A stretch of 41,970 nt of DNA from an uncultured Lachnospiraceae bacterium. GTDB taxonomy: Bacteria > Bacillota > Clostridia > Lachnospirales > Lachnospiraceae. How positions within the stretch are numbered: the first letter of the stretch is position 1; each line of letters opens with the position of its first letter. Below, in pieces: positions 34,278 through 41,325 of this stretch. The stretch is taken from contig CAMWXE010000045.1 of the NCBI GenBank assembly GCA_947178145.1, forward strand, positions 1 to 41,970, read 5' to 3'. The translations under genes and the position numbers were made by a program. The notes under the pieces are model-generated. The model was given only the letters and a program-made list of their open reading frames with translations. It was not told the origin of the DNA and searched no databases.

Positions 34278-34648
34278 GTTATACAGTGGAAAGAATTGAT
34301 GCAGTGAAAGCATTGGAGAGTATTGCAGAATATCAGTACGCTTTGGTATATAAGATGAGCAGGATTATCTTTTGCAGGACAGCAGATTTTGATCTGACAG
34401 ACTGGGACGAGTGTCTTGAGGCGAGATTTTTTGATGAAAACAAGGAGCTGCACATTTATGAGGAAGACGGCGGGCAGTTCGCAGTAAAAGTCACTGGAAC
34501 GATGGATGGTGACTGCCTGATGAAGCAGTACGAACTACAAGCTTACTATTTTGGAGAGAATAAACGTCTGTGTGTATGTGAGCACTTAGATTACGATGAA
34601 GACGGACAGGCGTCTGTTGTACTCACGAGGTTGACGGGGATTGCGTAG
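34274..34648 (+). CDS. csx19: Csx19-like type III-D accessory protein
   Basis: A 124-residue protein starting at the ATG at 34274, which overlaps the previous stop as ATGA and has AGGAG 8 bases upstream. The longer frame from 34238 lies inside the previous gene. The core WDECLEARFFDENKELHIYE and its place directly before a TIGR03986-type RAMP gene match Csx19 (TIGR03984-like), found only in type III-D loci. The function is not established, and it may be a structural or regulatory component. It is acidic and soluble. Confidence 0.7.
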   Translation: MSYTVERIDAVKALESIAEYQYALVYKMSRIIFCRTADFDLTDWDECLEARFFDENKELHIYEEDGGQFAVKVTGTMDGDCLMKQYELQAYYFGENKRLCVCEHLDYDEDGQASVVLTRLTGIA

Positions 34649-34660
34649 GAGGGCAGTGAG

Positions 34661-36682
34661 ATGGATGATTGGAAACAGAAATTGGAGCAATTTAAAACCA
34701 ATGGTGGATCTGGTTCAAAGCCAGACAAAAATGAGAAACAGAAATCATATATCAATAATGGGAAAAATAATAAGACCAACTATGCTCAAGGAAAAAACAG
34801 AGGCAATAATACACAGCCATATGTAGGAGCGCCGTACAATTTTGTTCCATTTTACGATACAGTGTATAAATATCATGATAAACTGACAAATCATAACGAT
34901 ATGAAAAGTGATCTGATCACAGGTGAGATTACATATGAAGTCAAAGCTGAGACGCCAATCATGATCGATGACGGGACAAAACATTTTTTTACGGACACAA
35001 AGGGCAGGTACGCGATACCAGGAAGCACAATGCGCGGGCTGATTAGAAACAATGTGCAGATACTCGGACTGAGCAGCTTTGAGGATGATATTGACGACTA
35101 TGCGCTGATGTACCGCAATGTGGCAGGCGGAGCAGAGAAAAAACAATACAATCATATATTGGGGTCAAAACAGCTCAGGGTAAATGACGGAAATAAGAGT
35201 TATGGCCTTGGCGTATTGCTGAATGTGCATGCCGGGTATGTATCGAATGAAGGTGGAAAGTACGTGATCTATCAGACAGCTGTTGATTCGACCAAAAAAG
35301 AATTCGAAGGAATGAATTATTATGTTCTAAGCGAGAGAAAGATTATAAATGATTATCTGAAATATAAGGATAAGTTTACATACGGTTTCTTTCGGCAGAA
35401 TGGAAAGAGTATTCTTCAGCATGAGTTTCGAAAATTCCGGCGTTCGGAGAAGAACGGCAGGGTACATTATGAAGGTGATAAGAATAAGGAATATCAGCCT
35501 TATTATGAACATGTATCTTATGAGGTGGCGCACCAAAAGGATATTATAGCGGTAGGATATCCGGGAGAGTACAAAAATGAGGGATTTGCTGTCAGTACAG
35601 GAAAAATGAATGAGAAGAAGGCAGTCTACATTATTCCTGAGATTGATAAAAATAAAGAAAGTATTCCTATCCCAGAGGAGGATGTCAGGGCTTTTAAAAT
35701 TGACTTAAATAAGAAGAGAAATACCCTGAAACAATTCGGCGGAGAAAAGTATTTCGACTTACCGGAAGAGGGAAAGATGCGCCCCGTATTCTATATACAG
35801 TTGGATGGCAGGCTGTACTTTGGTTTTACGCCAAGGCTTCGTTTGTTTTATGACCATACATTGAAGAAAGGATTAAAACCAGAATTGAAAAGAGATGGTA
35901 TCGATTATGCCAAGGCGTTGTTTGGATATACTTCTCCAGAAAAGAGCTATAAGTCAAAACTCTCTTTTACTGATGCAGTTCTTGAAGATAATGCAGGAAT
36001 TGGAGCGGAACAAAAGTTAATTCTTGCGGAGCCGAAACCGACCAGCTATCTGGATTATCTGAAACAGAACAAGGATACCCCAGTGACTTATAATACAGAT
36101 GGTTTTGAACTGAGGGGGGTAAAGCAGTACTGGCTGCATAAGTCGTTGGTACAAACAGATGGGGGAGTCATAAATGAAAATGCTGCATCAACCATATGCC
36201 CTTTGAGAGAAGGCACAAAATTTGCAGGAAAGATCCGATTCCAGAACCTGACAGAAGATGAACTGGGCTTGCTGCTCTGGGCAGTGCGTCTGAATGAAGG
36301 TTCCCAGATGAATGTGGGAAAGGCAAAATCATATGGATATGGAAGAATATCAGTTACGATTCCAAAGGCCAGGAAGTTCGATCTGCAGCGCGCATATCAG
36401 TCAGACGGGATATTATGTCTGGATCCGTTCGACAACATAGAAATTGATCAGACGATTGAAAGTTATAAGACAGCGATCAATCAATATCTGGGAAAAAAGA
36501 CAATTGATGAGCTTCCTCATATTCGTGATTTCTTCGATATGAAGGATTCTAGGAGAATTCCAGATGATGTGGACACAAGATATATGAAAATTAAGAACGA
36601 GAATCATAAAAATGAGTATCAGAGCAGAACAAAACCGCTCCCAACAGTCAAAACAGTCATAAACTCAGATAAAGATGTATGA
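34661..36682 (+). CDS. TIGR03986-like type III RAMP protein
   Basis: A 673-residue RAMP protein. The first 45 residues are a disordered Asn/Lys/Gln-rich tail (SGSKPDKNEKQKSYINNGK). The first Cas7-like domain contains YAIPGSTMRGLIRNNVQIL near residue 115, and the second part ends with a glycine-rich MNVGKAKSYGYGRISVT. It belongs to the large RAMP proteins that regularly follow csx19 in III-D operons. It probably caps or extends the Cas7 filament. It begins 12 bases after csx19 behind GGAGG and is last gene of the operon, followed by the WYL genes in the opposite direction. Confidence 0.8.
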   Translation: MDDWKQKLEQFKTNGGSGSKPDKNEKQKSYINNGKNNKTNYAQGKNRGNNTQPYVGAPYNFVPFYDTVYKYHDKLTNHNDMKSDLITGEITYEVKAETPIMIDDGTKHFFTDTKGRYAIPGSTMRGLIRNNVQILGLSSFEDDIDDYALMYRNVAGGAEKKQYNHILGSKQLRVNDGNKSYGLGVLLNVHAGYVSNEGGKYVIYQTAVDSTKKEFEGMNYYVLSERKIINDYLKYKDKFTYGFFRQNGKSILQHEFRKFRRSEKNGRVHYEGDKNKEYQPYYEHVSYEVAHQKDIIAVGYPGEYKNEGFAVSTGKMNEKKAVYIIPEIDKNKESIPIPEEDVRAFKIDLNKKRNTLKQFGGEKYFDLPEEGKMRPVFYIQLDGRLYFGFTPRLRLFYDHTLKKGLKPELKRDGIDYAKALFGYTSPEKSYKSKLSFTDAVLEDNAGIGAEQKLILAEPKPTSYLDYLKQNKDTPVTYNTDGFELRGVKQYWLHKSLVQTDGGVINENAASTICPLREGTKFAGKIRFQNLTEDELGLLLWAVRLNEGSQMNVGKAKSYGYGRISVTIPKARKFDLQRAYQSDGILCLDPFDNIEIDQTIESYKTAINQYLGKKTIDELPHIRDFFDMKDSRRIPDDVDTRYMKIKNENHKNEYQSRTKPLPTVKTVINSDKDV

Positions 36683-36735
36683 ATCGAGAGGGGGAGGACT
36701 TTCCCTGTTGGTGCCGAGTGGTCCATGCATAAAAT

Positions 36736-36764
36736 GAATAGCGCAGGTCAATCCTGCGCTATTC
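36736..36764 (-). terminator. Hairpin at the end of the WYL operon
   Basis: GAATAGCGCAGG (36736-36747) and CCTGCGCTATTC (36753-36764) form a perfect 12-bp stem, and the minus-strand stop codon of the second WYL gene is in the loop. In the minus direction ATTTTA follows the stem. On the plus strand no T-run follows, though it may still slow the CRISPR-operon transcript 54 bases after its last stop. Confidence 0.8.
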
Positions 36765-37920
36765 TGGCCTTTAGAGAGTCGATGATGTGCTGGCGTAAGC
36801 TTGCTGGTTCCAGGACAATAGCAGAACTTCCATATCCGTAAATCCATGAACGGAATTTGCTTATACCATAAACGATATCTTCGTAAAACAAAAATCCATC
36901 TTTTTCATATAAATTTCCGTTGGTTCTGTTTGCCAAATCCTTTTTTACTTTTTTCCAGACATTTGCTTCATTATAAAATTTTACCTTTACATGCTCCGGA
37001 GTATCTGAAAAGCAATTTCCCCATACATTTGGATAGATGTTTAGCAGTTCTATATTTTGGATCTCAGATTTTTTGCTGCTTTTCTCTATTGATAATATGC
37101 GGTCAAGTCTGTGTACTTGTATGCTGCCGTTATAGATGGATAGGATAGCATACAGATTCTCATCAGCATCATAAGTGATCCTGAGTGGCTGCAAGTGGAG
37201 AGAGACAGTGCGGCCGTTTGAAGGGCTATATCGGATCAATAAGCTATTTTGTTCATTAATTGCCTGATTGATCATATCCAGTCGTTGGTTAAGATTAAAA
37301 TACTGACGTGTGAACAAATAGCTGTCTTTTGTTTCTATATTGTAAAAGTTGGAATAGATATCTTTCATTTTTTTGATTTTTAAATGTAAGGCAACAGAAT
37401 CGGACAGGGATTGGGATTCGGCTATGGACTTCGTTCCGGAATTCTTGTCATCTGGGTAATTTCTCGTCACATATTCCAACAAAGCCGCCGATTCCTCCTG
37501 CGACAGGGTAAGCTGGTATGTCGTGGCATTGTGATCGATATAGATGGGGACATCGTCCAAGAGCCCATCGAGCAGTAATTGCTGGAATTTTTCTGGAAAT
37601 ATCTTATTCATCATTAATTGCTCAAATAGATCACCAAGATCATACTGTCTGTCAACATTAACATAATTATCGTTGTTCTGATCAAAAGATAAAATGGTAT
37701 CCCATTCTGCAGAAGGATGCTTTGTGGCGATGCTGTTCTGCCATTGGAACATACATAGAAAGTCATCACGGATAACAGTAATGGGAATGTCGGTTATATC
37801 ATGCAGATGTTTGATAGTGGTTCCCAGATCATATTCATCGTCAATGTTTGTATTGTGTTTATCATTGATTAGCCATGAATAATATGTCTGGATCCGCACA
37901 TAAGGATCATGATGATTCAT
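36748..37920 (-). CDS. WYL-domain transcriptional regulator 2
   Basis: A 390-residue protein. The ATG at 37920 has GGAGG 9 bases upstream. The ATG at 37938 lies before that site and is rejected. The N-terminal half is helical, and the middle reads EQNSLLIRYSPSNGRTVSLH then LQPLRITYDADENLYAILSI, the WYL-type Sm-like fold. The C-terminal FRSWIYGYGSSAIVLEPASL followed by RQHIIDSLKARI is the WCX extension. WYL proteins sense nucleic acids or nucleotides and regulate CRISPR and other defence genes. It overlaps the upstream WYL gene by 14 bases, so the two are translated together and may work as a pair. I do not see a clear helix-turn-helix. Confidence 0.83.
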   Translation of the reverse strand: MNHHDPYVRIQTYYSWLINDKHNTNIDDEYDLGTTIKHLHDITDIPITVIRDDFLCMFQWQNSIATKHPSAEWDTILSFDQNNDNYVNVDRQYDLGDLFEQLMMNKIFPEKFQQLLLDGLLDDVPIYIDHNATTYQLTLSQEESAALLEYVTRNYPDDKNSGTKSIAESQSLSDSVALHLKIKKMKDIYSNFYNIETKDSYLFTRQYFNLNQRLDMINQAINEQNSLLIRYSPSNGRTVSLHLQPLRITYDADENLYAILSIYNGSIQVHRLDRILSIEKSSKKSEIQNIELLNIYPNVWGNCFSDTPEHVKVKFYNEANVWKKVKKDLANRTNGNLYEKDGFLFYEDIVYGISKFRSWIYGYGSSAIVLEPASLRQHIIDSLKARIAQD

Positions 37921-39202
37921 TTGACGAGGCCTCCTCATATCTTAAAAGGGTCCGTTCTACGGACTGTCTCATTTTTTCTTTTAGCTGCAGGGGTTCGATA
38001 ATATGCGCACTTTTCCCAAATTTGCGGAGGTACATGGCAAAATCTGACAGACCGCTTATGATATCCGAATAAATGATTTTGTCATCTTCGATCTGGACAA
38101 CAGCATTTTTACGTTGTCCTTTTAGGTAATTGATTTTTCTTTCCACGTTTGCAACCCGGTCAAATGCTACTTTTACAGCAGTGGGTTCTTCGAGAGAGAT
38201 ACCGAACATGAAATCAAACATGCTCTTGAAATAGTCTGCAAGATAACTCTTATGTTCATAAGTAGTTGCTTCAGTCTGGGTGATGTCGCTGACATCGATG
38301 ATCGTATAGAGAGAATCCCTGTTGCCGCTCTTCTTTGGATCTTCTTCTCCGAAAAGATATAGGGTGTCCTTTTCTGTGCTGTAAACGATCATGCCGACTG
38401 CCAAAAGAATCTCCATATTTTTTCCGCGTTTTGTTGTATAGTTTACCCGAAGTACTTTGGTTTTGTAGTCAAGGTTTGTGATCGGATGCAGTCTTGTGGA
38501 AATATTGGAAAGACCATCGATTCTTTTGCCGTAAACGAAATAATTGTCATGGTAAGATACATTTTCGTCAATTATGCCAAGTAAGACATTGGTTTTCTGA
38601 TACAGGTTTTTTAACTGTTCATAATAAGTGCTGCCTTGGGTTATAGTAGATAATTCTATATTTAAATTGTACAAGTTATCAAAATCAAGCGTGATCTGCA
38701 GCGGAATATTTTTTCCAGTAAGATAATAGTCCTGTTGGGAAGGAGTAGTTTTAGAAGGGATTAGCTCAATATCCCCCTTCCTGCATAGGTCATTTATCAA
38801 ACTATAATACTGGGATTCCCCAATATCCAAGGGAATACGATCATCAATCACACAATTTTCATTTCCTTTGCAAACAGTAAACTTCTTACGTAATACTTCC
38901 TTTGGGACAGGTCTGCATTGTAGTTTGCGTGCAATGGTATACTTCCTCAAGGTATCTGCTGTCACAGAGAGATAAAGCTGATCATCAGAATTGGGTTTTA
39001 TTGCGTAATAAGCGCTGCCATGTAGAATCTTTTTATCAAAAGCGTATCCATTTTCTTCAAGACGTTTGATATAGTTGTAGGCGCTCTGCCTATTACAATG
39101 CAGTAACTCTGTGATTTGGGCAATTGACAGGTTCTCGTCAGATTTAAATTTTTCTAATAAAATGTTCTGGTTAGTCTGTGTCTTGGAAATTTTTGATTTC
39201 AT
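37907..39202 (-). CDS. WYL-domain regulator 1 with N-terminal HTH
   Basis: A 431-residue regulator. Residues 22-60 (NLSIAQITELLHCNRQSAYN, YIKRLEENGYAFD) are a winged helix-turn-helix. The WYL region (about 255-300) contains KVLRVNYTTKRGKNMEILLA, and the C-terminal WCX segment ends FGKSAHIIEPLQLKEKMRQS. It is first gene of the two-gene WYL operon, with AGGAGGT 5 bases before the ATG. It is the best candidate to bind the three 21-nt repeats just upstream (39226-39449), which also lie in front of the divergent small-gene cluster. Confidence 0.85.
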   Translation of the reverse strand: MKSKISKTQTNQNILLEKFKSDENLSIAQITELLHCNRQSAYNYIKRLEENGYAFDKKILHGSAYYAIKPNSDDQLYLSVTADTLRKYTIARKLQCRPVPKEVLRKKFTVCKGNENCVIDDRIPLDIGESQYYSLINDLCRKGDIELIPSKTTPSQQDYYLTGKNIPLQITLDFDNLYNLNIELSTITQGSTYYEQLKNLYQKTNVLLGIIDENVSYHDNYFVYGKRIDGLSNISTRLHPITNLDYKTKVLRVNYTTKRGKNMEILLAVGMIVYSTEKDTLYLFGEEDPKKSGNRDSLYTIIDVSDITQTEATTYEHKSYLADYFKSMFDFMFGISLEEPTAVKVAFDRVANVERKINYLKGQRKNAVVQIEDDKIIYSDIISGLSDFAMYLRKFGKSAHIIEPLQLKEKMRQSVERTLLRYEEASSNESS

Positions 39203-39225
39203 CTGTACCTCCTGATTTTTGTCAT

Positions 39226-39449
39226 GTTGTATAAAAATACTGAAATCAATCAGTGTATACTTTATTTATCGGTGGGCAGCGGGATGGAATTAAGCAGTTT
39301 GCACGAATTACTAAGAAGGTGTACAAAAATAGTGGAATGCAATGTAGTAAATTTAGTGCATAAGGAATTAAGGAAAATCATATGTGGGTGCAGGGAGGTG
39401 AGGTGCAGATATGAATGTTCAAAAATAAGGTGTACAAAAATAGTGAAAT
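39226..39449 (+). repeat. Three spaced 21-nt repeats, candidate WYL operators
   Basis: Copies lie at 39226-39246, 39318-39338 and 39429-39449, with core TGTAYAAAAATASTG. Copies 2 and 3 differ at one base over 24, and copy 1 has about three differences. All have the same orientation, with start-to-start spacings of 92 and 111. Copy 1 covers a minus-strand TATACA (39233-39228) that could be the -10 of the WYL operon. Copy 3 covers the -35 area of the TATAAT at 39462-39467 before the small-gene cluster. The 39,203-39,495 gap holds no gene. Confidence 0.6.
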
Positions 39450-39461
39450 GAAGCAGATTAA

Positions 39462-39467
39462 TATAAT
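39462..39467 (+). promoter_or_regulatory. Candidate -10 box of the small-gene cluster
   Basis: A perfect TATAAT lies 44 bases before the GTPase-remnant start. The -35 area (around 39439-39444) has no consensus but sits inside the third 21-nt repeat, so a bound regulator could activate or block it. Confidence 0.45.
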
Positions 39468-39510
39468 TACAGAACAGAAAAACAAAGATTGAATTATGGA
39501 GGAAAAGAAT

Positions 39511-39747
39511 ATGAACAAGGAAAATATTTTTGAAGCAATGGAAAACGATATTTTGAGTGCAGATCTCACCGAGACAGTAAAGAATAAAATGCTTAAGAAC
39601 ATAATGAAACTGAAAGAGAGAAAGGTGAACATTATGATTACAGGGGCTACCGGATGTGGCAAGAGTTCTACTATTAATGCCTTGTTTGATACCGAAGTAG
39701 CAAAGGTTGGAGTTGGCGTAAATCCGGAAACAATGGGATACCAATAA
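39511..39747 (+). pseudogene. N-terminal remnant of a P-loop GTPase
   Basis: A 78-residue frame starting at the ATG at 39511 (GGAGG 8 bases upstream; the ATG at 39496 lies before that site). VNIMITGATGCGKSSTINAL contains a Walker A/G1 loop at residues 45-52 of the YfjP/YkfA or dynamin-like small GTPase kind. KVGVGVNPETM is the switch region that normally leads to the DTPG motif. The frame stops right there with TAA, so G3, G4 and the rest of the GTPase domain are missing. The probable C-terminus survives in another frame 19 bases on (39767-39973). The gene seems to have lost its middle, about 200 codons by comparison with typical family size. Confidence 0.7.
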
Positions 39748-39766
39748 TATTAACAGGAGTGCAGAT

Positions 39767-39973
39767 TTGTGGAAAGATGATGACAAATTGTTGGATTATG
39801 GTGAAGAGACAAGAAAAAATTTATTGGAGTCGATAACAGAAAATGCCGTACAGGGGATAGACACTGGAAGCGAGATTGGTGCGATCTTTGGAAGCGTAGG
39901 AAAAAGAGTTGGAGGAGTTGTTGGAGGAGTTGTCGGAGGCGTAATTGGATTTTTAAGGGGATTGTTTCAATAG
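39767..39973 (+). pseudogene. C-terminal GTPase remnant with glycine-zipper tail
   Basis: A 68-residue frame beginning at a possible TTG (39767) with GGAG 7 bases upstream, so it might still be translated. After LDYGEETRKNLLESITENAV comes a glycine-zipper hydrophobic tail (GSVGKRVGGVVGGVVGGVIG) likely to insert in a membrane. This tail type is common at the end of immunity-like GTPases, and together with the P-loop fragment upstream it looks like the two ends of one gene. It could alternatively be a free-standing membrane peptide in the small-gene cluster. Confidence 0.55.
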
Positions 39974-40007
39974 GAGACTGCACACAATAAATTGTGAGGA
40001 GGAAAAA

Positions 40008-40181
40008 ATGATGATGATACCAATATATATTAAATGTTCAAGATGTAAGAAGAAATACTCATGGAACCCAGATGTTGGAAAAATGCGCTGTCCACGCTGC
40101 GACAGGATTGGAATGCCAGGTGGGTATAACCTGGAACAAATATGGACGAGCGCAATATCAAATGGGAAAAGGGGGAGGTGA
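40008..40181 (+). CDS. 57-residue zinc-ribbon protein
   Basis: A frame of 57 codons with two CxxC knuckles, C10-S-R-C13 and C28-P-R-C31, and a basic tail (NGKRGR). GAGGAGG (39996-40002) stands before three consecutive ATG codons. The second (40011) has the best spacing, so the true length is 55-57 residues. It is a rubredoxin-like or RNA/DNA-binding zinc ribbon of unknown role. Coding potential is supported by the ribosome site and by the next gene's site, which overlaps this gene's end. Confidence 0.65.
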   Translation: MMMIPIYIKCSRCKKKYSWNPDVGKMRCPRCDRIGMPGGYNLEQIWTSAISNGKRGR

Positions 40182-40185
40182 GTCT

Positions 40186-40275
40186 ATGTTTTTGGCAGCA
40201 ATTTCTAAAACAGTTCCGGCAGCAGCGGTAGTCATTAAGATAACAATAATCATTATAAAAAAGGCAATAAAATAG
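40186..40275 (+). CDS. 29-residue hydrophobic cationic peptide
   Basis: The frame MFLAAISKTVPAAAVVIKIT then IIIIKKAIK starts at 40186 with GGAGG 7 bases upstream. It is one hydrophobic stretch with a positively charged end. Size and composition resemble type I toxin peptides such as TisB or membrane-active modulins. Its stop codon is followed directly by the site of the next small gene. No homologue is recognised by eye. Confidence 0.5.
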   Translation: MFLAAISKTVPAAAVVIKITIIIIKKAIK

Positions 40276-40288
40276 GAGGTGATGAAAA

Positions 40289-40369
40289 ATGTTAGCAACA
40301 ATTATAGGTTTAATAGGGCATGCAGTGATAGACATCATAGTAGCAGCAATCAATGAAGATAAAGAATAG
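40289..40369 (+). CDS. 26-residue hydrophobic peptide
   Basis: The frame MLATIIGLIGHAVIDIIVAA then INEDKE begins at 40289, 9 bases after GGAGG. The ATG at 40282 is too close to that site. It is hydrophobic with an acidic end, opposite in charge to the 29-residue peptide before it, and amphipathic if helical. The two may form a pair in the membrane or be a toxin and partner. The stop overlaps the next gene's AGGAGG. Confidence 0.5.
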   Translation: MLATIIGLIGHAVIDIIVAAINEDKE

Positions 40370-40381
40370 GAGGCAGGGATT

Positions 40382-40597
40382 ATGAAGATTAGGATATTGC
40401 ACAAGGGAGACACAGTTCTTAACATAACAAAAGAGTTTATAGCAGTCAGACGTAAAAATGGAGAAGTAGATTTGATAAGATTGCTGAATGAGGAAGGCGG
40501 GGTGAGAGTAGATATCGAGAATATAGTAACAATCGGATTTGGAGACAACGTTGTGGAGACAAAAAATGAAAACGGAGTAATCGTATCTAATTTTTAG
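40382..40597 (+). CDS. Small beta-rich protein of unknown function
   Basis: A 71-residue soluble protein beginning at 40382, 8 bases after AGGAGG (40368-40373). The sequence alternates short strands (KIRILHKGDTVLNITKEFIA, IENIVTIGFGD), suggesting a small beta-barrel. I do not recognise a family. It lies between the hydrophobic peptides and another small unknown gene, all with consensus ribosome sites and gaps of about 10 bases, which supports genuine translation. Confidence 0.6.
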   Translation: MKIRILHKGDTVLNITKEFIAVRRKNGEVDLIRLLNEEGGVRVDIENIVTIGFGDNVVETKNENGVIVSNF

Positions 40598-40608
40598 GAG
40601 GTAGCACT

Positions 40609-40809
40609 ATGGCAGGAAAGAAAGATAACGCAGTAGTAATGGTTCTCACAGATGTCACAATGACACAGGCGGCGCAGGTCGCAAAGGAGGTGATGCGAAT
40701 CAAGAATAAGTTTGCACCATTGGGACGCGGTACAATAGCAACTGGGAAAAGGCAGGATGTAGGTGAATTACTTCAAAAAGGAAAGCAAAATAGGATATCA
40801 GGTAAATGA
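40609..40809 (+). CDS. 66-residue unknown protein
   Basis: A soluble, basic protein starting at 40609 with AGGAGG 7 bases upstream. DNAVVMVLTDVTMTQAAQVA then KEVMRIKNKF suggests a beta-alpha unit (possibly a ferredoxin-like half), followed by a flexible Gly/Lys end. No family is recognised. Its stop (40807-40809) lies just before the ribosome site of the HNH gene. Confidence 0.6.
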   Translation: MAGKKDNAVVMVLTDVTMTQAAQVAKEVMRIKNKFAPLGRGTIATGKRQDVGELLQKGKQNRISGK

Positions 40810-40835
40810 TCTGCAAACAAGAGGAGGTATGTTTA

Positions 40836-41054
40836 ATGGCAAAAAGAGGATCAGCGCACACAAAAGTTCAACGTTTGGGAAGGGAGAGAGATTTCAATAT
40901 TTGTCAGATCTGCGGTTCAAAAGTAAATGCAGAAGGACATCATTTTATTGACTTTCAGTTTGGAGGTGTAGCGCATGTGGATAATATCATTACATTATGT
41001 CAGAAGTGCCATAAACAGGTACATAGAGGGAAAATTGATTTGCTTAAATTTTAA
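40836..41054 (+). CDS. Small HNH-type nuclease-fold protein
   Basis: A 72-residue protein. The ATG at 40836 has GAGGAGGT upstream; the in-frame ATG at 40806 precedes that site and is rejected. The HNH elements are complete for a minimal unit: C23-x2-C26, His35-His36, Asp49-Asn50 and C55-x2-C58-His59 with His63. Such minimal HNH proteins bind a structural zinc and can cut DNA, but no substrate domain is attached. It is last of the small-gene cluster, followed by an intrinsic terminator and the CRISPR leader. Confidence 0.8.
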   Translation: MAKRGSAHTKVQRLGRERDFNICQICGSKVNAEGHHFIDFQFGGVAHVDNIITLCQKCHKQVHRGKIDLLKF

Positions 41055-41070
41055 TAAAGTAATGCCGATA

Positions 41071-41123
41071 GCAAGCTGGATGACAAATCTTTCAAAAGAT
41101 TGTTTTCTGGCTTGCCTTTTAAT
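41071..41123 (+). terminator. Intrinsic terminator after the HNH gene
   Basis: GCAAGC (41071-41076) pairs with GCTTGC (41110-41115). An inner AATCTT/AAGATT pair is separated from it by an internal loop. CTTTTAATTT follows. It ends the small-gene cluster 17 bases after the HNH stop. Confidence 0.75.
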
Positions 41124-41325
41124 TTAATGCAAAATTGTCTTGAAGAAGAAAAATGGGATGTGTTACAATAATATTATATCAATCAATAATATTGTACAGA
41201 TATTAATACAATTTTTAGAAAGACAAAAAAGTACCTTGAAATTGATAAATGTCAGAATATTCAGACAATTACCTGCAGAAATGAGTCTTGAAAGCCTTGA
41301 TTTAAGCGGCCTGTGAGAGGATACC
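41124..41325 (+). promoter_or_regulatory. CRISPR leader
   Basis: A gene-free stretch, strongly A+T-rich between about 41140 and 41270, directly upstream of the first repeat. This is the usual place and composition of a leader that carries the pre-crRNA promoter and spacer-integration sites. No clear -35/-10 pair stands out. Confidence 0.65.

Noticed and set aside
36736..36764. Terminator of the CRISPR operon on the plus strand
   Set aside because: No T-run follows on that strand. The T-run is on the minus strand after the WYL gene.
40072..40275. Single 67-codon frame across the zinc-ribbon region
   Set aside because: Its first half is out of frame with the two CxxC knuckles. Ribosome sites at 39996 and 40174 instead support two genes, 40008-40181 and 40186-40275.
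40763..40951. 62-codon frame overlapping the 66-residue and HNH genes
   Set aside because: No ribosome site, and the overlapping frames carry the HNH motif and good sites.
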